Assembly (NCBI GenBank): GCA_036504875.1
Contig: DASXUK010000029.1
Span: 1 to 64,000, forward strand
DNA from: JACPFJ01 sp036504875
GTDB lineage: Bacteria; Desulfobacterota; Desulfuromonadia; Geobacterales; Pseudopelobacteraceae
DNA: 64,000 nucleotides
Reading direction: 5' to 3'
In this document: in pieces, positions 52,327 to 60,993 of the stretch
Layout: each line of letters begins with the position of its first letter
Position numbering within the stretch: position 1 is the first letter of the stretch
Program-made: the position numbers and the translations under genes
Notes under the pieces: generated by a model
What the model saw: the letters and a program-made list of their open reading frames with translations, nothing else
What the model was told of the DNA's origin: nothing
Database searches by the model: none

Positions 52327-53094
52327 TTAGAGGTACTTTGCGATGCTATTCAGCGCCCGCTCCAGTCGTTTTTGGCTGTGAGCCTCAATGGTCCAGACTG
52401 AATCAGGGGCAAATTGCTTGAGCAATCCAAAGAATTTCTGAAAATCGATTTGGCCTTCGCCCAGCGGCAGATGTTCATCAGCTTGGCCGTGGTTGTCATG
52501 GATATGACTTTCAGCAATGTAAGAACCTAATTCGCTGAACCAGTTTTCCATGGTGACAGTGGTAAACATATTCCAGTGTCCGGTGTCGAAGCAGTGCTTG
52601 AAATGAGGATCGTCAATCGCCTCGAACAGGCCGCGCAGGGTGGATGGTTCCTTTTCGAAGATGTTCTCAATGGCGATGATCAGGCCCAGCTCTTTGGCCC
52701 GCGGGAGAAACTCCTGCCAAAACGCGATGCTGTTTTTTAGCCAGGCCATGCGGCTGTCCCCATAACGAAGCTCGTCATAGCCGGGATGGAAGACGATCAC
52801 CCGCGGGCGCAACAGCTCGGCCGCTTTAAAAACCTGTTGAAAGCGAGACCGGGTGGCCTCACGAATGGTCGGATCGAGGGCTCCCGGATTCAGATCCATA
52901 AACGGGGCATGGATGGTGGTCATCAGTCCGGCGTCATGAATTGCCTGGGCATTTGAGGCCAACTCTTCCCAGATCATCTGGTCAAGCGCCTCGGCCGGCA
53001 GAAATATCTCAGGATTAAGGTGCTGCGCCAAGATATAGCCCAGGTAGCTGGATAGCTGCGGATAAGGAACATGAACATGGATTTTTTCAGGCAT
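52327..53094 (-). CDS. sugar phosphate isomerase/epimerase (xylose isomerase-like TIM barrel)
   Basis: 255 residues of the AP endonuclease 2/xylose isomerase-like superfamily. Metal-binding residues are seen in VFHPGYDE, IAIENIFEKE, FDTGHWNMF, ESHIHDNHG and TIEAHS. It may be a sugar isomerase or an endonuclease IV-like fold protein of other activity. Its start overlaps the potassium channel gene by eight bases, which indicates co-translation, though no functional link is apparent. Confidence 0.8.
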   Translation of the reverse strand: MPEKIHVHVPYPQLSSYLGYILAQHLNPEIFLPAEALDQMIWEELASNAQAIHDAGLMTTIHAPFMDLNPGALDPTIREATRSRFQQVFKAAELLRPRVIVFHPGYDELRYGDSRMAWLKNSIAFWQEFLPRAKELGLIIAIENIFEKEPSTLRGLFEAIDDPHFKHCFDTGHWNMFTTVTMENWFSELGSYIAESHIHDNHGQADEHLPLGEGQIDFQKFFGLLKQFAPDSVWTIEAHSQKRLERALNSIAKYL

Positions 53095-54136
53095 TGGCTT
53101 TTAACTCACGATGTTTTTGAATTAAGGCGTCAGTGATCGTACGCCCCACCAGGTCTTCCAGTTTTGTGATGGCATTTGGTTCGCCCAGAATGATCAGGGT
53201 ATCGCCGCTTTCCACCTTTGATTGCGAGTGCGGGTTGAAGACCATTTTGCCATGCGATTTTTTAATACCGACAATGATAACGCCGATCTCCTTGCGAAAA
53301 CCGGAGCTCATCAAAGTTTCACCCACAAAGGCCGAATGGTCCGGAATGGTAATCTCCTCCATCTGCAGGTCAAGATGGTCGCTACCGGTAGCAATTTCGA
53401 TGAAGTCTACTACATTGGGGCGCAAAATTGATTGGGCCATCCTGCTGCCACCGATGAAATAGGGCGAAACCACCTTGTTGGCCCCGGCTCTTTTCAGCTT
53501 TATATCCGAGCCATCTTCCCCGGAGCGGGCCAGAATATAAAGATCCGGGTTGAGACCACGGGCGGTCAGGGTGATGTAGACATTGGATGTATCCGAGGTG
53601 ACTACCGAGATCAGGCCTTTGGCGCGCTTGATGCCGGCCTTTAGCAGAGTTTCATCCATAGTGGCGTCACCCTTGAGGAACAGGTAGTTTTCTTCCTCCA
53701 GTTTTTCAAGGGCTTCCGGGTCTTTTTCCGCTACTACGAAGGGCAGGTTATTGGCTGTAAACTCCTTGCAGATCAGTGAGCCGATCCGTCCGAAGCCGCA
53801 GATGATGTAATGATCCTCTAGCGCCCCTATTTTCTTTTCCACCTTTTTCCTCCCGATTACCCTTTGAATCTGCCCTTCAAACATGATTTGCGCCAGGCTG
53901 CCGACGATGTAACCCAGTACGCTAACGCCCACTATAATCAGGGATATTGTGAATACTTTACCACTATCGGTTAATTCGTGCACCTCCCTGAAACCGACGG
54001 TTCCCAGGGTGATTATCGTCATGTAAAAGGCGTCCAGAAATCGCCATTTTTCTATGGCCATGAATCCGAAGGTGCCGGCTGACATCAGTACGAGCAGGAT
54101 CAACATTGAAATTTTGAGATGTCGTACCGGATCCAT
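53087..54136 (-). CDS. two-helix potassium channel with RCK (TrkA) domains
   Basis: 349 residues: TM1 (about 8-30), a pore loop, TM2 (about 58-85), then an RCK N-domain with Rossmann motif IICGFGRIGS (about 110) and a TrkA-C domain. This is the MthK-like layout, a tetrameric K+ channel gated by a cytoplasmic ligand. The pore reads TLGTVGFREV (filter T46-V47-G48-F49-R50), where an Arg takes the place of the last filter Gly of TVGYG. That may alter selectivity. The coupling to the TIM-barrel gene is by overlap. Confidence 0.87.
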   Translation of the reverse strand: MDPVRHLKISMLILLVLMSAGTFGFMAIEKWRFLDAFYMTIITLGTVGFREVHELTDSGKVFTISLIIVGVSVLGYIVGSLAQIMFEGQIQRVIGRKKVEKKIGALEDHYIICGFGRIGSLICKEFTANNLPFVVAEKDPEALEKLEEENYLFLKGDATMDETLLKAGIKRAKGLISVVTSDTSNVYITLTARGLNPDLYILARSGEDGSDIKLKRAGANKVVSPYFIGGSRMAQSILRPNVVDFIEIATGSDHLDLQMEEITIPDHSAFVGETLMSSGFRKEIGVIIVGIKKSHGKMVFNPHSQSKVESGDTLIILGEPNAITKLEDLVGRTITDALIQKHRELKANA

Positions 54137-54342
54137 ATTGCCTCTGCGAGTCTGAATTTAAACAATGAACCTGATATAAATAGCTGAAATATTCGTCTTT
54201 GTGCAGATTACCTGCTGGAGCGCCAAAATTCAAGGCAGATTTTGCCGGAATGTCGTCAATTTATTTTTTGCGGAAGTTAATCAACGTAAATATATTTGAT
54301 GCAAACCTGTACGCAAAAATACGTAAAACCAGAAGGTTACAG

Positions 54343-54370
54343 TTGACAAATGCTGCATACTGTATACAAT
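54343..54370 (+). promoter_or_regulatory. GntR-gene promoter with overlapping operator palindrome
   Basis: TTGACA (54343-54348) and TACAAT (54365-54370) are 16 bases apart, 31 bases upstream of the GntR ATG. The palindrome TGTATACA (54361-54368) overlaps the -10 box and resembles operators of FCD-type GntR regulators, so autoregulation is likely. Confidence 0.55.
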
Positions 54371-54400
54371 GAGGCAAAATTAAACCGGGGTTTCCATTCA

Positions 54401-55075
54401 ATGATAAAACATATCGAAAAGCATCTCACCTTACGGGAAAAAATACTTGAAAATATACGTGATGCCATAATTGCAGGCTCACTCAAAGCTGGTAGTCGCG
54501 TTTCGGAGCCGGATCTGGCCGAACGCTATGGAATCAGCCGCACTCCGATTCGTGAAGCATTTCGTCAGCTGGAATCAGAGGGCTATCTGACAGTGATTCC
54601 CCGGCGCGGAGCAATAGTCAGAGAGTTTAGCCCGAAGGATGTAGAAGAATTTTATGCAATCAAAAGTATTTTGGAAGGATATGCCGCTCGTATGGCCTGC
54701 GAAAAGCTGACCGAGAAAGAACTTGTCAAGCTGCAGACCATCAACAATCGTCTGGCGGAATTAGCTAGCCACAATGACATCAAGAATTTTTTCAAGGTAC
54801 ACAGTGATTTTCATGATCTTTTTATAAAGGCCGCCGACAATGAGAAATTGCGGGAGTTGATTGACAGCCTGGTGAATCGCTTTCAGCGCTTGCGGCTGAT
54901 GTCGCTTTCCATGCCTGGCCGCATGAGAATCTCTATTCAGGAACATGAAAAAATCATTGATGCTTTCCGCAGAAAAGATGCCACCACAGCTGAAAGGCTG
55001 GTACGCAAAAATGCCGAGTATGGCGGCCTTGTTCTTATGGATGGTAGCGCTTCGCCACCAACCTGTGACATCTGA
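54401..55075 (+). CDS. GntR-family (FCD) transcriptional regulator
   Basis: 224 residues. An N-terminal winged helix (LREKILENIRDAIIAGSLKAGSRVSEPDLAERYGISRTPIREAFRQLESEG) and a C-terminal FCD helical ligand domain (about 85-215) with the metal-binding Asp/His residues in HSDFHDLFIKAA and EHEKIIDAF. FCD regulators bind organic acids or sugars. The ATG at 54401 begins the usual N-terminus; a frame 17 codons upstream overlaps the promoter. selA starts nine bases on, so this regulator probably sits at the head of the selA-ispD transcription unit. Confidence 0.88.
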   Translation: MIKHIEKHLTLREKILENIRDAIIAGSLKAGSRVSEPDLAERYGISRTPIREAFRQLESEGYLTVIPRRGAIVREFSPKDVEEFYAIKSILEGYAARMACEKLTEKELVKLQTINNRLAELASHNDIKNFFKVHSDFHDLFIKAADNEKLRELIDSLVNRFQRLRLMSLSMPGRMRISIQEHEKIIDAFRRKDATTAERLVRKNAEYGGLVLMDGSASPPTCDI

Positions 55076-55083
55076 GGATAAGC

Positions 55084-56505
55084 ATGGCTGATAATGTACA
55101 GGATGTGCTGAGGCAGATCCCGAAAGTGGATCGTGTTCTGGAATGGCCTGAGATCGCTGCACTGCTCGAGCTTACTCCCCGGAGTGAGATTGTCGCTGCC
55201 ATACGCAAATATCTGGATGAGTTGCGGGGACAGGTGCGCTCCGGTGCCGTCAGTTCGCTTCCGGGGCATGAAGATCTGGTCGCCAAGATCGTTTTTGAAC
55301 TGGAACAGCGCTCATCCAGCAGTCTGCGGCCGGTGATCAACGGAACCGGTGTCGTTGTCCATACCAATCTGGGGCGCTCACCTTTGGCCGATAAGGCCGA
55401 GGAAGCCATTCGCAAGATCTCAGGCGGCTATTCCAATCTCGAATACAATCTCATCAGCGGTGAACGCGGCACGCGCTATTCCCATGTTGAAGCCTTGATC
55501 TGTGAGCTGACCGGAGCAGAAGCGGCCTTGGTGGTGAACAATAACGCTGCGGCGGTTATGCTGGCGCTCTCAAGCCTGGCACAGGGACGTGAGGTGGTGG
55601 TTTCACGCGGGGAATTGGTCGAGATCGGTGGATCTTTCCGTATTCCGGATGTAATGCGCCAAAGCGGTGCCCGCTTGGTTGAGGTGGGGACCACCAACCG
55701 CACCCATTTCCGTGATTTCGAGTCAGCTATCTCCGATTCAACCGCTTTGCTCCTTAAGGTTCATACTAGCAATTTCGCCATAGTGGGATTCACCGCCGAC
55801 ACAAGCATTGCCGAGATGTCGGTTCTTGGACGCCAGGCAGGTGTTCCGGTTATGCTGGATGCCGGCAGTGGCTGTCTGATTGACCTGAGTCCCTACGGGA
55901 TCAGCGGTGAACCGACCATCCGCCAGTATTTGGCTGAGGGGGCCGGGGTAGTGACCTTTAGCGGCGACAAGTTGCTGGGTGGCCCGCAAGCCGGAATCAT
56001 CGCCGGACAGCGCGATCTGCTTGAGCCGATGAAACGGCATTCGCTGTTAAGGGCGGTGCGGATCGACAAGCTTACTCTGGCTGCTCTGGAGGCGACCCTC
56101 AAGCTTTATCGGGATGATCGTGGCGCTCTGCAATCGATTCCCACCCTGCGGATGCTGACTGCACCGGCCGAACTCCTGGCCAAGACCGCCGATCAGATAA
56201 TCCGCCGTTTCAGACGCACGCTGCCTGAGGCAGTGTCCCTTTCAAAGCATTCAGGTGAATCTAGTGCTGGCGGTGGTTCTTTTCCTCTGCTACAATTACC
56301 CACTTCGCTGATTGAGGTGCAGATAGCCAATGTCTCCCCGCAGCAAATTGAAGCTGCCCTGCGCCGGGCCCCTGTTCCGGTTGTAGGGCGTATTCAGCGT
56401 GACAGGTTCCTATTAGATGTGCGTACCATTCTTGAACGCGATCTGACGGCTCTGTCCGAATCACTTGCCTGGGCTATGAACTACCTGATAAAAGGATCAA
56501 GATGA
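55084..56505 (+). CDS. selA: L-seryl-tRNA(Sec) selenium transferase
   Basis: 473 residues. SelA hallmarks are present: RPVINGTGVVVHTNLGRSPL, SNLEYNL, GERGTRYSHVE, ALVVNNNAAAVML, EIGGSFRIPDV, EVGTTNRTH, and the PLP Lys in TFSGDKLLGGPQAG (about K296). It turns Ser-tRNA(Sec) into Sec-tRNA(Sec) with selenophosphate. It shows that the organism inserts selenocysteine. selB is not next to it; ispD follows with a four-base overlap. This makes the in-frame TGA in the ArsS-like gene plausible. Confidence 0.95.
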   Translation: MADNVQDVLRQIPKVDRVLEWPEIAALLELTPRSEIVAAIRKYLDELRGQVRSGAVSSLPGHEDLVAKIVFELEQRSSSSLRPVINGTGVVVHTNLGRSPLADKAEEAIRKISGGYSNLEYNLISGERGTRYSHVEALICELTGAEAALVVNNNAAAVMLALSSLAQGREVVVSRGELVEIGGSFRIPDVMRQSGARLVEVGTTNRTHFRDFESAISDSTALLLKVHTSNFAIVGFTADTSIAEMSVLGRQAGVPVMLDAGSGCLIDLSPYGISGEPTIRQYLAEGAGVVTFSGDKLLGGPQAGIIAGQRDLLEPMKRHSLLRAVRIDKLTLAALEATLKLYRDDRGALQSIPTLRMLTAPAELLAKTADQIIRRFRRTLPEAVSLSKHSGESSAGGGSFPLLQLPTSLIEVQIANVSPQQIEAALRRAPVPVVGRIQRDRFLLDVRTILERDLTALSESLAWAMNYLIKGSR

Positions 56506-57203
56506 AAAGCTTCAAGTCATTTGCCGTTATTCCGGCCGCCGGAATGGGCAAACGCATGGGCGCCTCGATAAACAAGCAATACCTGAAGCTGGCTGATGCG
56601 CCTATTGTTGCTCGTACCATAGCTGTTTTTGAACAGTCCCCCCTGATTGATGGCATTATTCTGGTTACCCCTGAGGAAGAGATCCCTTACTGCCGTGAGC
56701 ATGTGGTGGAAGCCAGCTGTTTTCGCAAAGTGCTGGAGATAGTTCCAGGTGGACGAGAGCGACAGAATTCGGTCATGAACGGTCTGATGGCTCTCAAAAA
56801 CCGGATCGGCCAGGATGATGTGGTCTTAATCCATGACGGCGTCAGGCCATTCATAACGGCTGAGATTCTGCAGGAGTCAATCGCGGTTGCCAGAAACTAC
56901 GATGGCGCATTGGTAGCGGTTCCAGTCAAGGACACTATCAAGAGCGTGCGCGACGGTAAGGTCGTTGACACCCCACCCAGGGAAAACTTGTGGCAGGCGC
57001 AAACCCCGCAATCATTTCGTTTCAGGATTATCTATGATGCCCACTGCCGTGCCGAACAGGCTGGTTTCATGGGGACTGATGATGCCTCACTGGTAGAGCG
57101 TTTAGGCGGCATTGTCGGGATAGTAGCCGGAAGTTACCGCAATATCAAGATCACCACCCCCGAAGACCTGGTTTTAGGCGAAGCCTTTCTGGCCAACCCA
57201 TAG
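56502..57203 (+). CDS. ispD: 2-C-methyl-D-erythritol 4-phosphate cytidylyltransferase
   Basis: 233 residues with the nucleotidyltransferase motif IPAAGMGKRMG, the VHDGVRPF-type stretch (VLIHDGVRPFI), VPVKDTIK and the C-terminal NIKITTPEDL. It makes CDP-ME in the MEP isoprenoid route. Its ATG overlaps the selA stop (ATGA). ispF, often next to it, is not seen here. Confidence 0.94.
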   Translation: MKSFKSFAVIPAAGMGKRMGASINKQYLKLADAPIVARTIAVFEQSPLIDGIILVTPEEEIPYCREHVVEASCFRKVLEIVPGGRERQNSVMNGLMALKNRIGQDDVVLIHDGVRPFITAEILQESIAVARNYDGALVAVPVKDTIKSVRDGKVVDTPPRENLWQAQTPQSFRFRIIYDAHCRAEQAGFMGTDDASLVERLGGIVGIVAGSYRNIKITTPEDLVLGEAFLANP

Positions 57204-57211
57204 GAGTATTT

Positions 57212-58378
57212 GTGACAGTACAAGCCAATGACCGCATACTGATCGTTGACGATGAGCCTGATATAGCTCTCATACTCAAGTTGCATCTGGAAGATGCCGG
57301 CTACAGTACCGCCTGGGCCCAGGACGGCAAAAAAGCCCTGGCAATGCTCGCTGAAGGTGAATATTCCCTTGTGCTGCTTGATATCCGGCTGCCGCGTCTG
57401 GGCGGGGTGGAGGTTTTGCGCTGTGTCCGTGAGTCAGGCAATAATGTGGCGGTAATCATGATGACCGCCCACGGCAGTGAGGATCTGGCGGTTGAATGCA
57501 TGAAAGCGGGTGCAATCGATTATTTTCCGAAGCCGTTTGCACTTGATGACATGTTGCCGAGGGTCCAGCGAGCGATTGCCTATCGCAGAGCATTACTGGA
57601 AAAACAACGCCTTGAACAGGAGAAGGCAAATTTTGTATCTATGCTGTCTCACGATCTGAAAAACCCGATCACGGCCGTAATCGGGTCGATCGATATCATG
57701 CGTGAAGGCCGCCTGGGACCGGTAAACAGCGAGCAGGTCGAATACCTGGAATCAGCCATTGACAGCTGCAATGAAGTAGTTGCCATGATCGATAATCTGC
57801 TCGATATTCATCGTTTTGAAGCCGGCAAGATGCAGATGAATATCAGCATCTACAACCCGGTAGACATCATTACTACGGTGGCTAGAAGATTTTCCAAGGC
57901 CGCCGCTCATGAACAGATCCGATTTGTTGTCGAGATAGCCAAGGAACTCCCGCCGGTAGCTGTTGACCGGAGTGCCTTGACCAGAGTCATAGCGAACCTG
58001 CTTGGCAACGCAATCAAATTTACCCCGCAAGAGGGGGAGATTATCCTTTCCTGCCAGAGAGTCAGACAAAAAGAGCTGCCTGAGAAGCTGAAGTTGCCCG
58101 AATATCTTAACATCCCTGAAGAATTTTTCCGCCACAGACAGTACGTGAATCTAAACATTACCGACAATGGCGCTGGAATAGCTGATGAAGATCTCGCCCG
58201 CGTATTCGAGAGATTCTACCAGTCCAAACGCGCAGGTAACGAGCGGGGCGGTGCGGGTCTGGGGCTGGCCTATTGCAAGATGGCCATTGAAAAAATGGGT
58301 GGAGAAATCTGGGTGGAGAGTGAACTTGGCAAGGGGAGTATATTCAGAATAGTTTTACCTTGTAAGGAAGATATATGA
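57212..58378 (+). CDS. hybrid response regulator-histidine kinase
   Basis: 388 residues: an N-terminal receiver domain with phospho-acceptor in LVLLDIRLPR (D57), then a HisKA domain with His in VSMLSHDLKNPITAV (about H147), and an ATPase domain (NLLGNAIKFTP, ITDNGAGIADED, GGAGLGLAYCK). No membrane segment. The start is a GTG at 57212 with AGGAG five bases before. It follows ispD by eight bases. The receiver-first order suggests that it receives a phosphoryl group from another kinase and passes on a signal. Confidence 0.9.
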   Translation: MTVQANDRILIVDDEPDIALILKLHLEDAGYSTAWAQDGKKALAMLAEGEYSLVLLDIRLPRLGGVEVLRCVRESGNNVAVIMMTAHGSEDLAVECMKAGAIDYFPKPFALDDMLPRVQRAIAYRRALLEKQRLEQEKANFVSMLSHDLKNPITAVIGSIDIMREGRLGPVNSEQVEYLESAIDSCNEVVAMIDNLLDIHRFEAGKMQMNISIYNPVDIITTVARRFSKAAAHEQIRFVVEIAKELPPVAVDRSALTRVIANLLGNAIKFTPQEGEIILSCQRVRQKELPEKLKLPEYLNIPEEFFRHRQYVNLNITDNGAGIADEDLARVFERFYQSKRAGNERGGAGLGLAYCKMAIEKMGGEIWVESELGKGSIFRIVLPCKEDI

Positions 58379-58400
58379 AATTGAATCCAAGGAGTTCCCT

Positions 58401-58889
58401 ATGCTGTTAAAAGCATTTGTAGCACTGATCGTGACGACAACTTTGTGGATGACTACTCCCGCAGCGGCTTCAGAAATTGATTTCAGCAAAGCAGTGGTGG
58501 TTGGCTCCGGCTCCAAAACCGTGGTGGAATTTACCGATCCCGACTGCCCCTTTTGCCGCAAGGCATCCACATATTTTGATGCCAGGCCGGAAATAAAGCG
58601 CTACGTCTTCTTTTACCCGCTCCCCCGCCACCCAAAGGCCAAGGAAAAGGTGCAGCATATCCTGTCTCTGCCAGAAAATGAGCGGGCCCTAGCCTACCAT
58701 GATGCCATGTCCGGCAAGTTTGATAATATTCAAGTTTTGCATGTCACCCCCAAAGGTATCAAGCTACAAGAAGAGCAGATGGAGATTGTCAGAAAAAATA
58801 AGGTTAATGCCACACCTACTTTTATGATCAATGGGCGAGTGATTGAGGGGCTTGATCAGAAGAGGGTTGAGGAGGCTCTGGGAAAGTAA
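58401..58889 (+). CDS. DsbC-like exported thioredoxin-fold protein
   Basis: 162 residues. The signal peptide (about 1-23, PAAASE) is followed by a thioredoxin-like domain with CPFC (C49-C52, TDPDCPFCRKA) and the cis-Pro in NATPTFMI. The domain is DsbC/DsbG catalytic-like, without the N-terminal dimerisation domain. It probably acts on disulfides in the periplasm. AAGGAG precedes the ATG. A two-way terminator follows. Confidence 0.85.
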   Translation: MLLKAFVALIVTTTLWMTTPAAASEIDFSKAVVVGSGSKTVVEFTDPDCPFCRKASTYFDARPEIKRYVFFYPLPRHPKAKEKVQHILSLPENERALAYHDAMSGKFDNIQVLHVTPKGIKLQEEQMEIVRKNKVNATPTFMINGRVIEGLDQKRVEEALGK

Positions 58890-58910
58890 GCTGAAAATAA
58901 AATTTCATTT

Positions 58911-58954
58911 AAAAAGCCCATTCATGCTGTTCAATGGCATAAACGGGCTTTTTT
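58911..58954. terminator. bidirectional terminator between convergent genes
   Basis: AAAAAGCCC (58911-58919) and GGGCTTTTTT (58945-58954) form a stem with A/T runs on both sides; an inner TGC/GCA pairing closes the loop. It serves the DsbC-like gene on plus and the flxA-like gene on minus. Confidence 0.8.
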
Positions 58955-58979
58955 CTTGTTTTAAAGTCAGGCTTGAAGG

Positions 58980-59825
58980 TTAAAACTCCATTGGCATGGC
59001 CTTGACCTGTTTAGCGGTAAAGACCGGTCCATCCTTGCAGACATAGACATTGCCGACATTACAGCGGCCGCATTTGCCCAGGCCGCACTTCATGCGGTTT
59101 TCCAGGGTGGTATAGACCTGCTCATCGGTGAAGCCAAGCTTTTCCAACACCGGCAGGGTGAACTTGATCATGATCGGCGGTCCGCAAACCAGGGCGATAG
59201 TATTATCCGCGCTGGGTGCCGCCTCCTCCAGAACATTTGGAACAAAACCGACCTTACCATCCCATGCGGGACTGTTACCACCTGGATCAACCGTCTTGAC
59301 CAGCCGGACGTCGGCCCGAGTTGTCCATTCCTCAAGCTCACGCTTGTACACCAGATCACTTTCTGTACGGGCACCGTACACAATCGTAATGTCGCCGAAC
59401 TTGTCTCGCCAGTCCAGGCAGTTCCAGATCAGCGTCCTAAGCGGGGGCAGAGCAATTCCGCCTGCCACGAATACCAGGTTCTTGCCGAAGAACTCTTCGA
59501 TCGGGAACGAATTACCATAAGGGCCACGTACGCCCATGGTGTCACCCACCTCCAGTCGTCGCAATTCCTCCGTCACCCTGCCCACCGAGCGAAAGCAGCA
59601 CTCAATGTGCCCTTTTCGTGTCGGTGAAGAAGCGATGCAAAAAGTCGATTCTCCAGCCCCGAAGGCAGAGTACTCGCCGAACTGCCCGGCGCGGAAGCTG
59701 AATTCCTCACGGACTTTTTCGTCCTGGAAGACCAGTCGCAGGGTACGCACATCGGGGGTCTCGTCGATAATCTCCTCGACAGTGGCTAGAAAGGGTAAAT
59801 AGATATTTTTTTTATTATCGCACAT
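58980..59825 (-). CDS. FlxA-like FAD/NAD(P)-binding iron-sulfur oxidoreductase
   Basis: 281 residues, a ferredoxin-NADP reductase-type fold: FAD part with RAGQFGEYSAFG, NAD(P) part with LVFVAGGIALPPLRTLI and ALVCGPPIMIKF, and a C-terminal 2Fe-2S site MKCGLGKCGRCNVGNVYVCKDGP. It resembles the gamma subunit of sulfhydrogenase and anaerobic sulfite reductase B, and FlxA. It should take electrons from NAD(P)H and hand them to the FlxB/FlxC-type proteins and HdrA. It is the last gene of the Flx-Hdr group. Confidence 0.85.
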   Translation of the reverse strand: MCDNKKNIYLPFLATVEEIIDETPDVRTLRLVFQDEKVREEFSFRAGQFGEYSAFGAGESTFCIASSPTRKGHIECCFRSVGRVTEELRRLEVGDTMGVRGPYGNSFPIEEFFGKNLVFVAGGIALPPLRTLIWNCLDWRDKFGDITIVYGARTESDLVYKRELEEWTTRADVRLVKTVDPGGNSPAWDGKVGFVPNVLEEAAPSADNTIALVCGPPIMIKFTLPVLEKLGFTDEQVYTTLENRMKCGLGKCGRCNVGNVYVCKDGPVFTAKQVKAMPMEF

Positions 59826-59840
59826 GGTTAAAACCTTTTC

Positions 59841-59952
59841 ACCACGAAGGCACGAAGAGCACGAAGGAAATCAAAAGATACAAAAGATACAAAAGGGTTT
59901 TGTCTCCTCAAAAAGGATTTGCCTTTCTTCGTGTCCTTCGTGCCTTCGTGGT
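59841..59952. repeat. intergenic hairpin repeat of CACGAAG units
   Basis: The arm ACCACGAAGGCACGAAG.. at 59841-59867 matches the inverse of 59927-59952 with few mismatches. It lies between flxA- and flxB-like genes. A close copy lies at 62638-62747. Confidence 0.7.
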
Positions 59953-59966
59953 CAGATGCTTTGAAT

Positions 59967-60971
59967 TTATTTTTTATTTATTTCTTCCACGATGGCAGCA
60001 ATATCGATTCCGACCGGGCAGAGGCGAATGCACCTGCCGCAGCCGGTGCAGAGGGTCTGGCCGAACTTGTCGTCATAGTACTTGAACTTGTGCATGATGC
60101 GGTTACGGTAGCGCTTTGGTTGCAGGTCACGCGGGTTGTGCCCGGAGGCGTGATGAGTGAACTTCCAGAACCCGCAGGCGTCCCAGTTCTTGCGACGCGA
60201 GCCTTTCTTTTCAGTGCCCTCGTCCACGATGTCGAAACAGTGGCAGGCCGGGCAGACAAAGGCGCAGGAACCGCAGCCGACGCAGCGCACCGCAATCGAA
60301 TCCCAGGAGGGATCCTCGAAATGCTCGTCCAGCCAGGCCTTGATTTTTTTGAGGTCGAACTTCTCAGTCTGCGGCTCGGCCAGCGGCAGAACTTTGGCAT
60401 TGCCAGGCTCGTCAAAAAGCCCGTCATGGCTGTTGATCAAGCTCTCGCCCTTTTCGCCAAAGGTCTCGCAGGCATAACCGCCCCCTTCCAGCGGTGTCAG
60501 GAACAGGTCGCTGCCCTTGGCTTCGGCTGGCGAGAGGCCCACGGCAGTGCAGAAACAGGCATCATCGGCCTTGGTACAGGCCAGCCCGATAATGGTGGTT
60601 TTCCTGCGGCGCTCCAGGAAGAACTCATCCTTGTAGTCCCAGGAGAAAACAGCATCCAGAACCGGTATGGCGGCTGCATCACAAGGGCGGACTCCGACCA
60701 GCACGGTTTCCGGAAATGAACTGGGATCAACATCCTGCAGGTCGATCTTCTGCCCCTCCTTCTGGTAGGACATGATGTCCTCGCAGACCGGGAAAAAGGC
60801 CTCTTTGGCGGAACGGCGCGGAAATTTGTTGAGTACCAGCTCTGCCGAAGAGGAAAGAGGCTCGTAGAGCGGAGTCCCGGCATTCATGCGGGGTGCCACC
60901 ACCCGTTTGCCCTCTTTGATCAGGCTGTCGAGCAGGGCGTTCAGGTTTTTTTCAGAGATATGTTTTTGCAT
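59967..60971 (-). CDS. FlxB-like 4Fe-4S dicluster protein
   Basis: 334 residues. The C-terminal half has two 4Fe-4S motifs, CVGCGSCAFVCPACHCFDI and CTGCGRCIRLCPVGIDI, and the N-terminal half the sulfhydrogenase beta/anaerobic sulfite reductase A-type domain (RPCDAAAIPVLDAVF, CFCTAVGLSP). It should carry electrons between the flavin subunit FlxA-like and the Hdr part. It lies between FlxA- and FlxC-like genes on the same strand. Confidence 0.83.
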   Translation of the reverse strand: MQKHISEKNLNALLDSLIKEGKRVVAPRMNAGTPLYEPLSSSAELVLNKFPRRSAKEAFFPVCEDIMSYQKEGQKIDLQDVDPSSFPETVLVGVRPCDAAAIPVLDAVFSWDYKDEFFLERRRKTTIIGLACTKADDACFCTAVGLSPAEAKGSDLFLTPLEGGGYACETFGEKGESLINSHDGLFDEPGNAKVLPLAEPQTEKFDLKKIKAWLDEHFEDPSWDSIAVRCVGCGSCAFVCPACHCFDIVDEGTEKKGSRRKNWDACGFWKFTHHASGHNPRDLQPKRYRNRIMHKFKYYDDKFGQTLCTGCGRCIRLCPVGIDIAAIVEEINKK

Positions 60972-60993
60972 TTAAAACCTTTTTTCATAACAA

